Shown one piece after another: positions 1-6,172 of a stretch of 7,521 nt of DNA. A program made the position numbers and the translations under genes. Below the pieces are notes generated by a model. It saw only the letters and a program-made list of their open reading frames with translations. It had not been told where the DNA came from and made no database searches. Origin of the DNA: Anaerolineae bacterium (lineage in GTDB: Bacteria > Chloroflexota > Anaerolineae > UBA1429). Location of the stretch: assembly GCA_007118555.1 (NCBI GenBank), contig SKRJ01000230.1, positions 1 to 7,521 on the forward strand, given 5' to 3'. How positions within the stretch are numbered: position 1 is the first letter of the stretch; each line of letters starts with the position of its first letter.

Positions 1-1789
1 CATGGGCGTTCAGCCCCGTTACCACCCACGCTTCCTGGAAATAGTCATAGTTGCCCATGCCATAGCCCGAGGCGTAGCGCGACGCCACGCCCAGCGAGCG
101 CAACATGACCACCATGGCGCTCGCGGAATAATCGCAGTAACCCCTCTGCACATCGAACAGGAAATACTCGGTGATGTCCATATCCAGCGGCGGCGGCTCC
201 AGGTCGAGATCGTACTCGTAGCGCCGAATGTAGGACTCGATGGCGCGTGCCTTTTCATAGCGGGTCTCGGCGCCCGCCTCTGTCACGATCTCTAGGGCGA
301 GCTCCCTCACCCGCTCCGGTATCTCGGGCAGGTCCAGGTAGCGCGCGGCGATCTCCTCGGGGTACTCGTCCTCCGCATCCAGCAGGTCGTCTGTGGTCGG
401 CTGCGGAGCGTAAGAGACCACGGTGTACTCGGTCTCCTCCAGGATGATGCCGATCAGATCGTTCTCCCCTCGATGGATCACTGCATACTCCTGCTCCAGC
501 AGAACGGGCGCGTTGATGCCAAAGACAATGTTGCTCCGCGGCTCGTTGAGGGTAAAGGTCTGGGTTATGACCGTGTGCGGATAGTCAGGGATCTCCCACG
601 GCTCCTCCGCCGCCATCACGCTGACATTGCGCTCGCTGGTGTCCCAGCCGCTGCCGGTGTAGATGTCATAGGTGCGCTGACGCCAGTAGCGCCGCTCGAC
701 AAACCGGCGGGGATCGAGACCCTCTGAGGCAGCCATCTCCTCCAAGACCTCAAATGGCGGCGGAGGCGGATCGCTGATCACGACGGTCATGATCAGGTTG
801 TCGACAGGATCACTGCCCAACCCCACGTCATGGGGCAACAGCCCTCTCTCGATCGTCTGTTGCATGCCTGGTGGCGCATCAGGGACCGGATCGCGTCCGG
901 CAAAGGCTCGATCCAGGCGATCGTAGAACTCTAGCATACCGGGGCCATAGTTGTCCCAGAAAAAGAACACGGCACGATTGTAGGTATAGTAGGGCGTGAT
1001 GAGGCCCAAAACCAGCACCGCCGTGGCGATTGCTGTCCCTGCAATCAGGGTATCCCGGCGGAGCTCGGTGGAAAAGTCCAGGCCGTGCTGCTCCCAGAGA
1101 CGCTCCAGGCGGTTGGCATTGGCGTAAACGAGGATCACCAGCATCAGGGCCGTAAAAATGTGGACATAGCCGGCGCCGATGTAGGTCACGGCGGCGTTCG
1201 AGACGATAGCCGCGCCCAGAGGCAGCAGCGCAATCAGGGCCCGCTGCGTGCGGACCAGCTCAAAAGCCGCATACCAGCATATGACCCACACCGCAAAGGA
1301 GGTGACCAGCCAGAGCGCCGTGATATCCTCACTCCCCAGGCCGGCCTGCACATCGGCATACCAGGTGGTCAGATTCGCTATGGCAGCCTGTGCCTGGTTG
1401 CTCATGTGGGTAATGCCCTCAAAGGCGGGCAAAGGAAAGACCCACTCACGATACATGGCCCCGTTCCAGAGCCAAACGATCGCCTGCCACAGATCGCCGA
1501 GAACCACTCCTACAGAGGGCAACAGGCCCGTTGCCAGATGCACGCTATAGGTGAGTCCGACGCCAAGGCCAACGATCCATGCCAACTGGCCCGGGAAGCG
1601 GGATCGCCCCAATAGGATACCCGCCGCAAGGGACAGAATCACGACATAGAGCAGGCGCTCCGCTTCAGGCAGCCACTGGCTCTCGGCAATGGCGAGTGGC
1701 AGACACATAGCTGCCAAAAAGAGCAGCACGAACAGACCCCAGCCAGCGCGGGGCCGTTGCCGCTCCATCGTCAGAGAGGATGTGGTCAT
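1..1789 (-). CDS. Transglutaminase-like membrane protein (TgpA/DUF3488 type), 3' end beyond window
   Basis: This gene has 596 complete codons, is open to the left edge and has no stop inside the window. I translated it by hand from the ATG at 1789-1787. The N-terminal part has about seven hydrophobic segments (roughly residues 17-36, 44-61, 69-89, 156-176, 184-199, 203-222 and 246-266). A large extracytoplasmic region follows, with a transglutaminase core near residues 515-596. The nucleophile is Cys552 in GYCDYSASA, followed by LRSLGVASRYASGY. The catalytic His is His596 in GLNAH and is the last complete codon; the third residue (Asp) and any C-terminal DUF4129-like tail lie outside. The start overlaps the DUF58 stop as ATGA, with an AAGGTGA ribosome site six bases upstream. 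Family members are membrane-anchored papain-fold proteins often encoded next to DUF58 and MoxR genes. The substrate is unknown. Assignment to the transglutaminase-core family is firm; actual crosslinking or protease activity is not shown. Confidence 0.9.
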   Translation of the reverse strand, partial: MTTSSLTMERQRPRAGWGLFVLLFLAAMCLPLAIAESQWLPEAERLLYVVILSLAAGILLGRSRFPGQLAWIVGLGVGLTYSVHLATGLLPSVGVVLGDLWQAIVWLWNGAMYREWVFPLPAFEGITHMSNQAQAAIANLTTWYADVQAGLGSEDITALWLVTSFAVWVICWYAAFELVRTQRALIALLPLGAAIVSNAAVTYIGAGYVHIFTALMLVILVYANANRLERLWEQHGLDFSTELRRDTLIAGTAIATAVLVLGLITPYYTYNRAVFFFWDNYGPGMLEFYDRLDRAFAGRDPVPDAPPGMQQTIERGLLPHDVGLGSDPVDNLIMTVVISDPPPPPFEVLEEMAASEGLDPRRFVERRYWRQRTYDIYTGSGWDTSERNVSVMAAEEPWEIPDYPHTVITQTFTLNEPRSNIVFGINAPVLLEQEYAVIHRGENDLIGIILEETEYTVVSYAPQPTTDDLLDAEDEYPEEIAARYLDLPEIPERVRELALEIVTEAGAETRYEKARAIESYIRRYEYDLDLEPPPLDMDITEYFLFDVQRGYCDYSASAMVVMLRSLGVASRYASGYGMGNYDYFQEAWVVTGLNAH

Positions 1790-3114
1790 GTCTGGTCACC
1801 TTCCGATACGCCCACCGGCACCCACTCGGCATCTTCTTTCGGGTTGACCACGACAACCCGCCCGGTGCCCAGCACCTTGTACTCGGGCTCCTGACGCTCT
1901 TTTTGGGCGGTTGGTGCAAAGCGAAAGCCACTATCGACAATATGTGCCTCGACCCCGAGATCGGCCAGCGCGCCATGCATGTTCCGGGCGCCATCCTGCC
2001 CACCAAAGCTCGCTGCGTCCAGCAACACGGCGCTGGTGTGCACCCCATGCGCCATGAGGGCGGCCAGCTCGTGCAGCCAGGCACCGTCAACCGACGGGGT
2101 GATCACCACCACGGTGATATTGCGGCTCATGGCAGGTATGCACATCCGCAGCAAGTCGCTGATCGATATGTCCGCCACGGCATAGACGCCAGCCAGCACC
2201 TGCAGCATTTCCCACAGTTGCTGGTGGCCCTTTTGGGGCGGAATGAGCACCGGGCCTCCGTTGTGGGTGGCCAGACCAACGGCCCGGTTGGCCCGCAGCA
2301 TCTGATTGGCCAGCGACGCGGCCAGTGAAACGGCATACTCCTGGGTCGATTCGGGACCGGTGCCGACATGGACGTCGCGATCCATGTCGAGGACGATCCA
2401 CGCATCGCCGGTGGGCTCGAGATCGAACTCCTTGACAAAGAGACTCTCCTGCCCGGGCGACGAACGCCGAGCCGTGGTACGCCAGTGAATGCGCTTTAAA
2501 GCATCTCCCGGGGCATAGTTGCGAATTGAGGCGGCATTCGTCGTGACATCGAGGCTGCGCAGCGCGTGGCGCCCAACGCCATGGGCAAACCCTCGCGGTT
2601 GCACCATCTGGGGCAGATCCGACACGGCCGGATACACGACAAAGGTGTCGGTGTGTTCATCCACCAACTCGACGTGGAAAAAGCCAAAGGGATCCCCGGT
2701 GGTGACGCGCAGGGGGCCCAGCGTAAAGATGCCGCGCAACTTGCACACACCTCGCGAGGTCCACTGGTGCGAGGACTGGGATCCCAGGCCGATGGCCCGA
2801 CTGGCATCGTATCCTATCATATTGCTGTACTCGCGGACCTCGGCCCACAAGACCGGAATCCACGAGTCATTGTGCATCACCCAGCGCTCCTGGATCACGT
2901 CGCCAACCTGCGCCCAGCCATAGCGACGCTTGCGGGTGATGGACAAGCCACGCGCCAGGCCACGGGCCCAGATATAGGCGACAAGCAAAAGCGCCAAAAG
3001 GACGACCAGAATGAACATGATCGGGCGCGCAGGGGAGAATATCTGAATCAGCAACAAGCCGACCACAAGGACAACGGGGAGCCACGATTGCAGACGAACA
3101 GTGGATCTTGGCAT
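1786..3114 (-). CDS. DUF58 membrane-anchored protein (vWA-like)
   Basis: The protein has 442 residues. Two adjacent membrane segments (about 11-27 and 32-50) form an N-terminal hairpin anchor, followed by a beta-rich region containing GDPFGFF (140-146). The DUF58 signature is SIRNYAPGDALKRIHWRTTA (196-215), leading into a vWA-like fold with the strand AWIVLDMDRDV near 239-249. DUF58 proteins commonly accompany MoxR ATPases and transglutaminase-like proteins and are thought to help assemble or mature envelope or secreted complexes; their biochemical role is unclear. The frame stays open upstream to 3363, but I chose the ATG at 3114. It has GGAGG at 3130-3126, the membrane hairpin follows at once, and the upstream 83 codons cover the divergent promoter region and would overlap the start of pfkA. 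Another in-frame ATG at 3135 lacks a ribosome site. The stop overlaps the next start by four bases, so the pair is translationally coupled. No MoxR gene is present on this side. Confidence 0.92.
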   Translation of the reverse strand: MPRSTVRLQSWLPVVLVVGLLLIQIFSPARPIMFILVVLLALLLVAYIWARGLARGLSITRKRRYGWAQVGDVIQERWVMHNDSWIPVLWAEVREYSNMIGYDASRAIGLGSQSSHQWTSRGVCKLRGIFTLGPLRVTTGDPFGFFHVELVDEHTDTFVVYPAVSDLPQMVQPRGFAHGVGRHALRSLDVTTNAASIRNYAPGDALKRIHWRTTARRSSPGQESLFVKEFDLEPTGDAWIVLDMDRDVHVGTGPESTQEYAVSLAASLANQMLRANRAVGLATHNGGPVLIPPQKGHQQLWEMLQVLAGVYAVADISISDLLRMCIPAMSRNITVVVITPSVDGAWLHELAALMAHGVHTSAVLLDAASFGGQDGARNMHGALADLGVEAHIVDSGFRFAPTAQKERQEPEYKVLGTGRVVVVNPKEDAEWVPVGVSEGDQT

Positions 3115-3125
3115 CGTTATGAAGG

Positions 3126-3130
3126 CCTCC
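3126..3130 (-). promoter_or_regulatory. Ribosome binding site of the DUF58 gene
   Basis: GGAGG on the minus strand lies 11 bases before the ATG at 3114. The spacing is slightly long but the core is perfect. It decides between the 3114 start and the longer in-frame options at 3135 and 3363, neither of which has a comparable site. Confidence 0.6.
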
Positions 3131-3174
3131 AACATAGAGTATACCACGTCTGTCCGACTCAATCGAATTACCAG

Positions 3175-3183
3175 ATTATAGCA
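3175..3183 (-). promoter_or_regulatory. Extended -10 promoter for the DUF58/transglutaminase operon
   Basis: Read on the minus strand, TGC immediately precedes a perfect TATAAT, making TGnTATAAT, an extended -10 element. No good -35 hexamer sits 16-18 bases upstream, which is tolerated by extended -10 promoters. Transcription would start near 3168, giving a leader of about 54 bases before the ATG at 3114. A second TGnTATACT lies closer to the gene (TATACT at 3143-3138) and could give a very short leader. This is a motif match only. Confidence 0.55.
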
Positions 3184-3194
3184 TACTCGTAGCC

Positions 3195-3213
3195 ACCCAC
3201 GATTTCTGTGGGT
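3195..3213. repeat. Inverted repeat in the divergent promoter region (ACCCAC/GTGGGT)
   Basis: Six-base arms ACCCAC (3195-3200) and GTGGGT (3208-3213) are separated by seven bases. The repeat overlaps where a -35 element for the minus-strand promoter would lie. It could be an operator or a small hairpin. Arms this short can arise by chance in GC-rich DNA. Confidence 0.4.
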
Positions 3214-3219
3214 CATGCG

Positions 3220-3239
3220 CCTCGGGCCACCGAGGTGGC
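3220..3239. repeat. Overlapping palindromes between the divergent promoters
   Basis: Two mutually exclusive inverted repeats overlap here. CCTCGG (3220-3225) pairs with CCGAGG (3230-3235) across four bases, and GCCACC (3226-3231) pairs with GGTGGC (3234-3239) across two bases. The second is a compact 14-bp palindrome typical in size of a dimeric regulator site. It lies about 20 bp upstream of the pfkA -35 and about 40-60 bp upstream of the DUF58 -10, so a bound protein could affect both. Function is inferred from position. Confidence 0.45.
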
Positions 3240-3258
3240 ACGCTATCGTCCGGGACCA

Positions 3259-3286
3259 TTGACAGAGGCATGCGCAGTGGTAGAAT
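3259..3286 (+). promoter_or_regulatory. Sigma70-type promoter of pfkA
   Basis: A perfect TTGACA (3259-3264) is followed after 16 bases by TAGAAT (3281-3286), a five-of-six match to TATAAT. Transcription is predicted to start near 3293, giving a leader of about 65 bases before the pfkA ATG. This is the best promoter match in the window and suggests strong housekeeping expression. Confidence 0.78.
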
Positions 3287-3291
3287 AGAGA

Positions 3292-3335
3292 TCGAGTCGC
3301 CCAGAGCGAGCGCCGTAAACCGAAATACGACTCGA
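3292..3335 (+). promoter_or_regulatory. Inverted repeat in the pfkA 5' leader
   Basis: TCGAGTCG (3292-3299) and CGACTCGA (3328-3335) form perfect eight-base arms around a 28-base loop. The left arm starts at the predicted transcription start, so the pair would form a hairpin at the very 5' end of the mRNA. The pfkA ribosome site (AGGA, 3346-3349) lies about ten bases beyond the right arm and stays free. Possible roles are mRNA protection or an operator at the start site. I match it to no known riboswitch class. Confidence 0.4.
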
Positions 3336-3357
3336 AGGATATACCAGGACATACCCT

Positions 3358-4329
3358 ATGCAAAAGATCGCAGTTCTCACCAGCGGGGGCGATAGCCCCG
3401 GCATGAACGCCGCCATCCGAGCCATCGTTCGAACCGGCCTAGCCGCAGATATGCAGGTGTTTGGCGTAGAGAACGGATTTGCGGGGTTGGTGCACGATCA
3501 GATGCGCCGCCTCTCTTCGCGCGATGTGGGTGGCGTCATGCGTCGGGGTGGCACGTTTCTTGGCAGTGCCCGCTCCGAAGAGTTCCGCCAGCGGTGGGGT
3601 CGCGAGCAGGCTCTTGACCACCTGCGCACCCGACGGATCGACGCGCTGATCGTCATCGGCGGCAACGGCTCGCAGACCGGGTCCAATGCTCTGCTGGAGA
3701 TGGATTACCCCGTTGTGGGCGTCTCGTCGACGATCGACAACGACCTGGTGGGGACGGACATCACCATCGGCGCGGACACCGCCATCAACGTGGCGCTCGA
3801 GGCGATCGACCGGCTCAAAGTTACGGCCGCATCCCATCGGCGGGCCTTTCTCGTCGAGACCATGGGACGCGATTGTGGCTACCTTGCGCTCATGGCCGGC
3901 ATCGCAGGGGGCGCGGAGGTGGTCTCCATCCCCGAGCACGATCTCGGCCCCGAGGAGATCGCCGCTGGCCTGCACGATGCCTATGCGCGGGGCAAGAGCC
4001 ACGCCCTCGCCGTTGTCGCAGAGGGCGCCAGTCACACCGTCGAAGAGCTGGTACACTATTTTGACGAGCATCGCCACGAGACCGGGTTCAACCTGCGGGT
4101 GACGATTTTGGGCCATGTGCAGCGCGGAGCGGCCCCCACCGCCTCCGACCGCCTGCTGGCTTCGCGCCTGGGTTCGGGCGCGGTCACGGCCCTGCAAGAG
4201 GGTCGCATCGGTATGCTGGTGGGGCTGCACGGCGATCACCTGGGGTATACGCCCCTCGATCAGGTAGCCGGCCGCACAAAGCTGGTCGATCTCGATGCCC
4301 TGCCCTTTGCCCGCGTGATGGCCCGGTAG
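3358..4329 (+). CDS. pfkA: 6-phosphofructokinase (PfkA family)
   Basis: The product phosphorylates fructose 6-phosphate to fructose 1,6-bisphosphate in glycolysis, in the cytoplasm. It has 323 residues, close to the 320 of E. coli PfkA, with nearly matching numbering. Visible landmarks are the SGGDSPGMNA nucleotide loop (9-18), GTFLGSAR with Arg72, TIDND with catalytic base Asp127, Arg162, MGR with Arg171, Glu222, and GHVQRG with His253 and Arg256. Effector-site positions known from E. coli are largely kept (Arg21, Arg25, Glu187, Arg211, Lys213; Lys154 replaces Arg), so allosteric control is plausible. Gly104 favours ATP over pyrophosphate as donor, since pyrophosphate enzymes usually carry Asp104 and Lys124. 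Two departures stand out: Asn103 in GGNGS replaces the usual metal-linked Asp, and Ser124 replaces Gly. The ATG at 3358 has AGGA eight bases upstream. The gene appears monocistronic, with its own promoter. Donor specificity is the main uncertainty. Confidence 0.93.
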   Translation: MQKIAVLTSGGDSPGMNAAIRAIVRTGLAADMQVFGVENGFAGLVHDQMRRLSSRDVGGVMRRGGTFLGSARSEEFRQRWGREQALDHLRTRRIDALIVIGGNGSQTGSNALLEMDYPVVGVSSTIDNDLVGTDITIGADTAINVALEAIDRLKVTAASHRRAFLVETMGRDCGYLALMAGIAGGAEVVSIPEHDLGPEEIAAGLHDAYARGKSHALAVVAEGASHTVEELVHYFDEHRHETGFNLRVTILGHVQRGAAPTASDRLLASRLGSGAVTALQEGRIGMLVGLHGDHLGYTPLDQVAGRTKLVDLDALPFARVMAR

Positions 4330-4507
4330 GGCCAGAGCAAGCCTAGATGCCAGGCACCCCGGTAACGCGGCATGCTCCTGTGACTACTCTTGTTTCTGCT
4401 TTTGTACGTTTGCAGCTTGTTATGTCTTCATGCTGTTGCCACCGGTGTTTGTGTTCTGGCGTTGGCGCCTCTATACTGTCGATCAAGATCAATGCAAAGG
4501 AGAGTGA
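4330..4507 (+). other. Intergenic gap with a T-rich, A-poor stretch
   Basis: No credible gene lies in these 178 bases. Positions 4376-4440 are markedly skewed: by my count 31 T, 15 C, 13 G and 6 A in 65 bases, in contrast to the GC-rich coding DNA on both sides. The transcript would be U-rich and weakly structured. It could be the 3' end of the pfkA message, a factor-dependent termination region, or a leader for the RNase H operon. I see no strong stem followed by a U run, so no intrinsic terminator is called. Confidence 0.5.
4449..4477 (+). promoter_or_regulatory. Candidate promoter for the RNase H-pgsA-acyltransferase operon
   Basis: TATACT (4472-4477) matches the -10 consensus at five of six bases. 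A poor -35 candidate, TTGTGT (4449-4454), lies 17 bases upstream and matches only at TTG. Transcription would start near 4484, about 24 bases before the RNase H ATG. This is the only reasonable candidate I found in the gap, and the weak -35 keeps confidence low. Confidence 0.35.
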
Positions 4508-5503
4508 ATGCCATCGTCCGCACAGCGCCCGCGTGTCGAGATCCACACCGATGGTGGTGCCGATCCGAATCCAGGACCGGGAGGATGGGGCGCCGTTCTG
4601 CGGAGCAGGGGGCATCTCATTGAGCTCTCCGGCTATGAGCCCCACACCACCAACAACCGTATGGAGCTCACGGCTGCCATCGAGGCACTGCGCTCGCTCA
4701 ACACCCCGTGTGAGGTGGATCTCTACACCGATTCCCAGTACCTTCGGCGTGGCATCACCGAGTGGATTTCGGGCTGGCAAAAGCGCAACTGGATCCGGGC
4801 CAATGGCAGCCCGGTGGTGAATGTCGATCTATGGAAGGCCCTCGACGCGCAGACGCAGCAGCATACGGTGCGTTGGCACTGGGTCAAGGGACATCGTGGC
4901 AATCGCTGGAATGAGCGCGCAGACAGACTGGCCACCCAGGCCAGACGGTCGCGCACGCCGCGCCGCAAAGAGACGACGCGTGAGAAGGCTCCCTCTACGG
5001 TCGACCGGGGCCAGCCTGCCAACGAGCGTCCACCGGCAGAGGAGCCACTACCCAGCTATGCCATCTACAGCCGCGCCTGCGCCCTGGGCACGCCCGGCCC
5101 TGCGGGCTATGCAGCGCTGGTGATCGACGATGAGGGACGCGTCATCGAGCGCACCGGCGCATGGCCCCTGGCGACCAACAACGAGGTAGAGCTGTGGGCG
5201 GTGATCGCGGGGCTGCAAGCCCTGTCCGAGCCCGCCAGGGTGACGGTGCACACGCCGTCACAGTATGTGCTGGGTGGCGCCACGCGCTGGTTGGCGGGCT
5301 GGGAGCGGAACAGCTGGCGCACCGCGGCCGGCAAGCCGGTCAAGAACCGCGAGCTCTGGCGCGAACTGATCCAGGTCATGGGTGACCATGACATGCAATG
5401 GGAGTATCTGGGGGCCGATGCCCCTGGCGACTGGTCCGATCGAGCGGCAGCCCTGGCTCGTGAGCAGGCAGAAAAGCAACGGGAAAGTCAGCCCAACAAG
5501 TAA
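4508..5503 (+). CDS. Tandem RNase HI: active domain fused to a degenerate RNase H domain
   Basis: The 331-residue protein is about twice the usual 150-160 of RNase HI. Domain 1 (about 9-146) keeps the full catalytic set, Asp15 ([16 protein letters not shown]), Glu53 (NNRMELTAA), Asp75 (YTDSQY), His129 (VKGHRGN) and Asp139 (NERADRLA), so it should cut RNA in RNA/DNA hybrids during replication and repair. A charged linker (about 147-180, rich in Arg, Lys, Glu and Pro) leads to domain 2 (about 183-323), which aligns nearly without gaps to domain 1: [42 protein letters not shown]. There the equivalents are Arg189, Glu228, Pro250, Asp304 and Ala314, so only the Glu survives. Domain 2 keeps handle residues (Arg267, Arg271, Lys276, Lys279), while domain 1 has lost the two KPVK lysines (Ser101, Val104). 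The ATG is preceded by AAAGGAG five bases away. Domain 2 is probably a binding module; that part is inference. Confidence 0.92.
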   Translation: MPSSAQRPRVEIHTDGGADPNPGPGGWGAVLRSRGHLIELSGYEPHTTNNRMELTAAIEALRSLNTPCEVDLYTDSQYLRRGITEWISGWQKRNWIRANGSPVVNVDLWKALDAQTQQHTVRWHWVKGHRGNRWNERADRLATQARRSRTPRRKETTREKAPSTVDRGQPANERPPAEEPLPSYAIYSRACALGTPGPAGYAALVIDDEGRVIERTGAWPLATNNEVELWAVIAGLQALSEPARVTVHTPSQYVLGGATRWLAGWERNSWRTAAGKPVKNRELWRELIQVMGDHDMQWEYLGADAPGDWSDRAAALAREQAEKQRESQPNK

Positions 5504-5535
5504 CCTAAGGCACGCGCTCAGAACGAGGAGTAGAC

Positions 5536-6162
5536 ATGGCCAACATCATCACACTCGCGCGCTTTCCACTCCTCATTCTCGTCATCCTGTTGCTCTATAT
5601 GGAGAGCCCGATAGCACGCCTGATCAGCGCGGCCCTCGTGGTGCTCCTGATTGCGATGGATATGATCGACGGTCTCATTGCGCGGGCGCGCCATGAGGAC
5701 AACCTGCTGGGCAGCGTGCTCGATATCATGGCCGATCGCTCGGTGGAACAGGTCATGTGGGTCGTCTATGCGCACCTGGGCCTGATCTCCGTGGCAATCC
5801 CGATCATCTTTATCCTGCGTGGCGTCATCGTCGACTCTTTGCGAGCCGCGCAGATCGGCGGCGAGAAGACGCCTTTCCAGGTCACGCAGAGCCCCATCGG
5901 CAGGTTTGTCGTCGCAAGCCCCTGGATGCGCAGCAGCTATGGCGTCATCAAGATGCTCTCCTTTACGGGGCTGGCCCTCGCCCATGCCCTGCTCGCCTAT
6001 GTCGCCCTGGGCGCTGTGGCAGATGGCGTCGCGGATACGGTATGGCTGATCTTTCGCATCCTGAGTTGGATCGCCACGGCGTTTTGCATTGTGCGTGGCT
6101 TGCCGGTGATCATCGAGTCGTACTCGGCGCTCCAGGCCGAGGATAGCGCCGAAAGTCGGTGA
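5536..6162 (+). CDS. pgsA: CDP-alcohol phosphatidyltransferase, PgsA-like
   Basis: This is an integral membrane enzyme that transfers a phosphatidyl group from CDP-diacylglycerol to an alcohol acceptor, most likely glycerol 3-phosphate, giving phosphatidylglycerol phosphate. It has 208 residues with about five hydrophobic segments (roughly 5-22, 27-41, 75-97, 138-160, 168-188). The family signature is complete: Asp42, Asp45-Gly46, Ala49-Arg50, Gly59, Asp63 and Asp67, spaced as D-x2-DG-x2-AR-x8-G-x3-D-x3-D. The short N-terminus (NIITLARFPLL) and Arg95...Arg103 after the third segment resemble E. coli PgsA. However, the end of the motif reads LDIMADR rather than the usual LDPVADK, and Arg there recalls inositol-phosphate-type members, so the acceptor is not certain. 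GAGGAG lies five bases before the ATG. The gene starts 32 bp after the RNase H stop and ends 10 bp before the acyltransferase, suggesting one transcript. Family certain; gene symbol tentative. Confidence 0.85.
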   Translation: MANIITLARFPLLILVILLLYMESPIARLISAALVVLLIAMDMIDGLIARARHEDNLLGSVLDIMADRSVEQVMWVVYAHLGLISVAIPIIFILRGVIVDSLRAAQIGGEKTPFQVTQSPIGRFVVASPWMRSSYGVIKMLSFTGLALAHALLAYVALGAVADGVADTVWLIFRILSWIATAFCIVRGLPVIIESYSALQAEDSAESR

Positions 6163-6172
6163 GGCCCTGTCG

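Noticed and set aside
1085..3192. Plus-strand open frames at 1085-1615, 1780-2328 and 2566-3192
   Set aside because: They lie opposite the transglutaminase and DUF58 genes, whose minus-strand frames carry recognisable domains; none has family motifs or a supported start.
3115..3363. N-terminal extension of the DUF58 frame by 83 codons, starting at 3363
   Set aside because: It covers the divergent promoters and overlaps the pfkA start, is Cys/Arg/Trp-rich without family character, and the start at 3114 has a GGAGG site and leads straight into the membrane anchor.
3439..4239. 266-codon open frame on the minus strand opposite pfkA
   Set aside because: It is a complement shadow of a clearly conserved enzyme, with low-complexity composition, no motifs and no ribosome site.
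4340..4356. Short inverted repeat (GCCT/AGGC) after pfkA as a terminator
   Set aside because: The arms are only four bases and no U run follows directly.
4347..4820. 157-codon plus-strand open frame entering the RNase H gene
   Set aside because: It is out of frame with the RNase HI motifs and begins in the skewed gap; the part inside the gene is Arg/Ser/Pro-rich shadow sequence.
4508..5503. Domain 2 of the RNase H protein as a recent in-gene duplication or assembly artefact
   Set aside because: The two halves differ at most positions at protein level and share no long identical DNA stretch, so the duplication or fusion is ancient.
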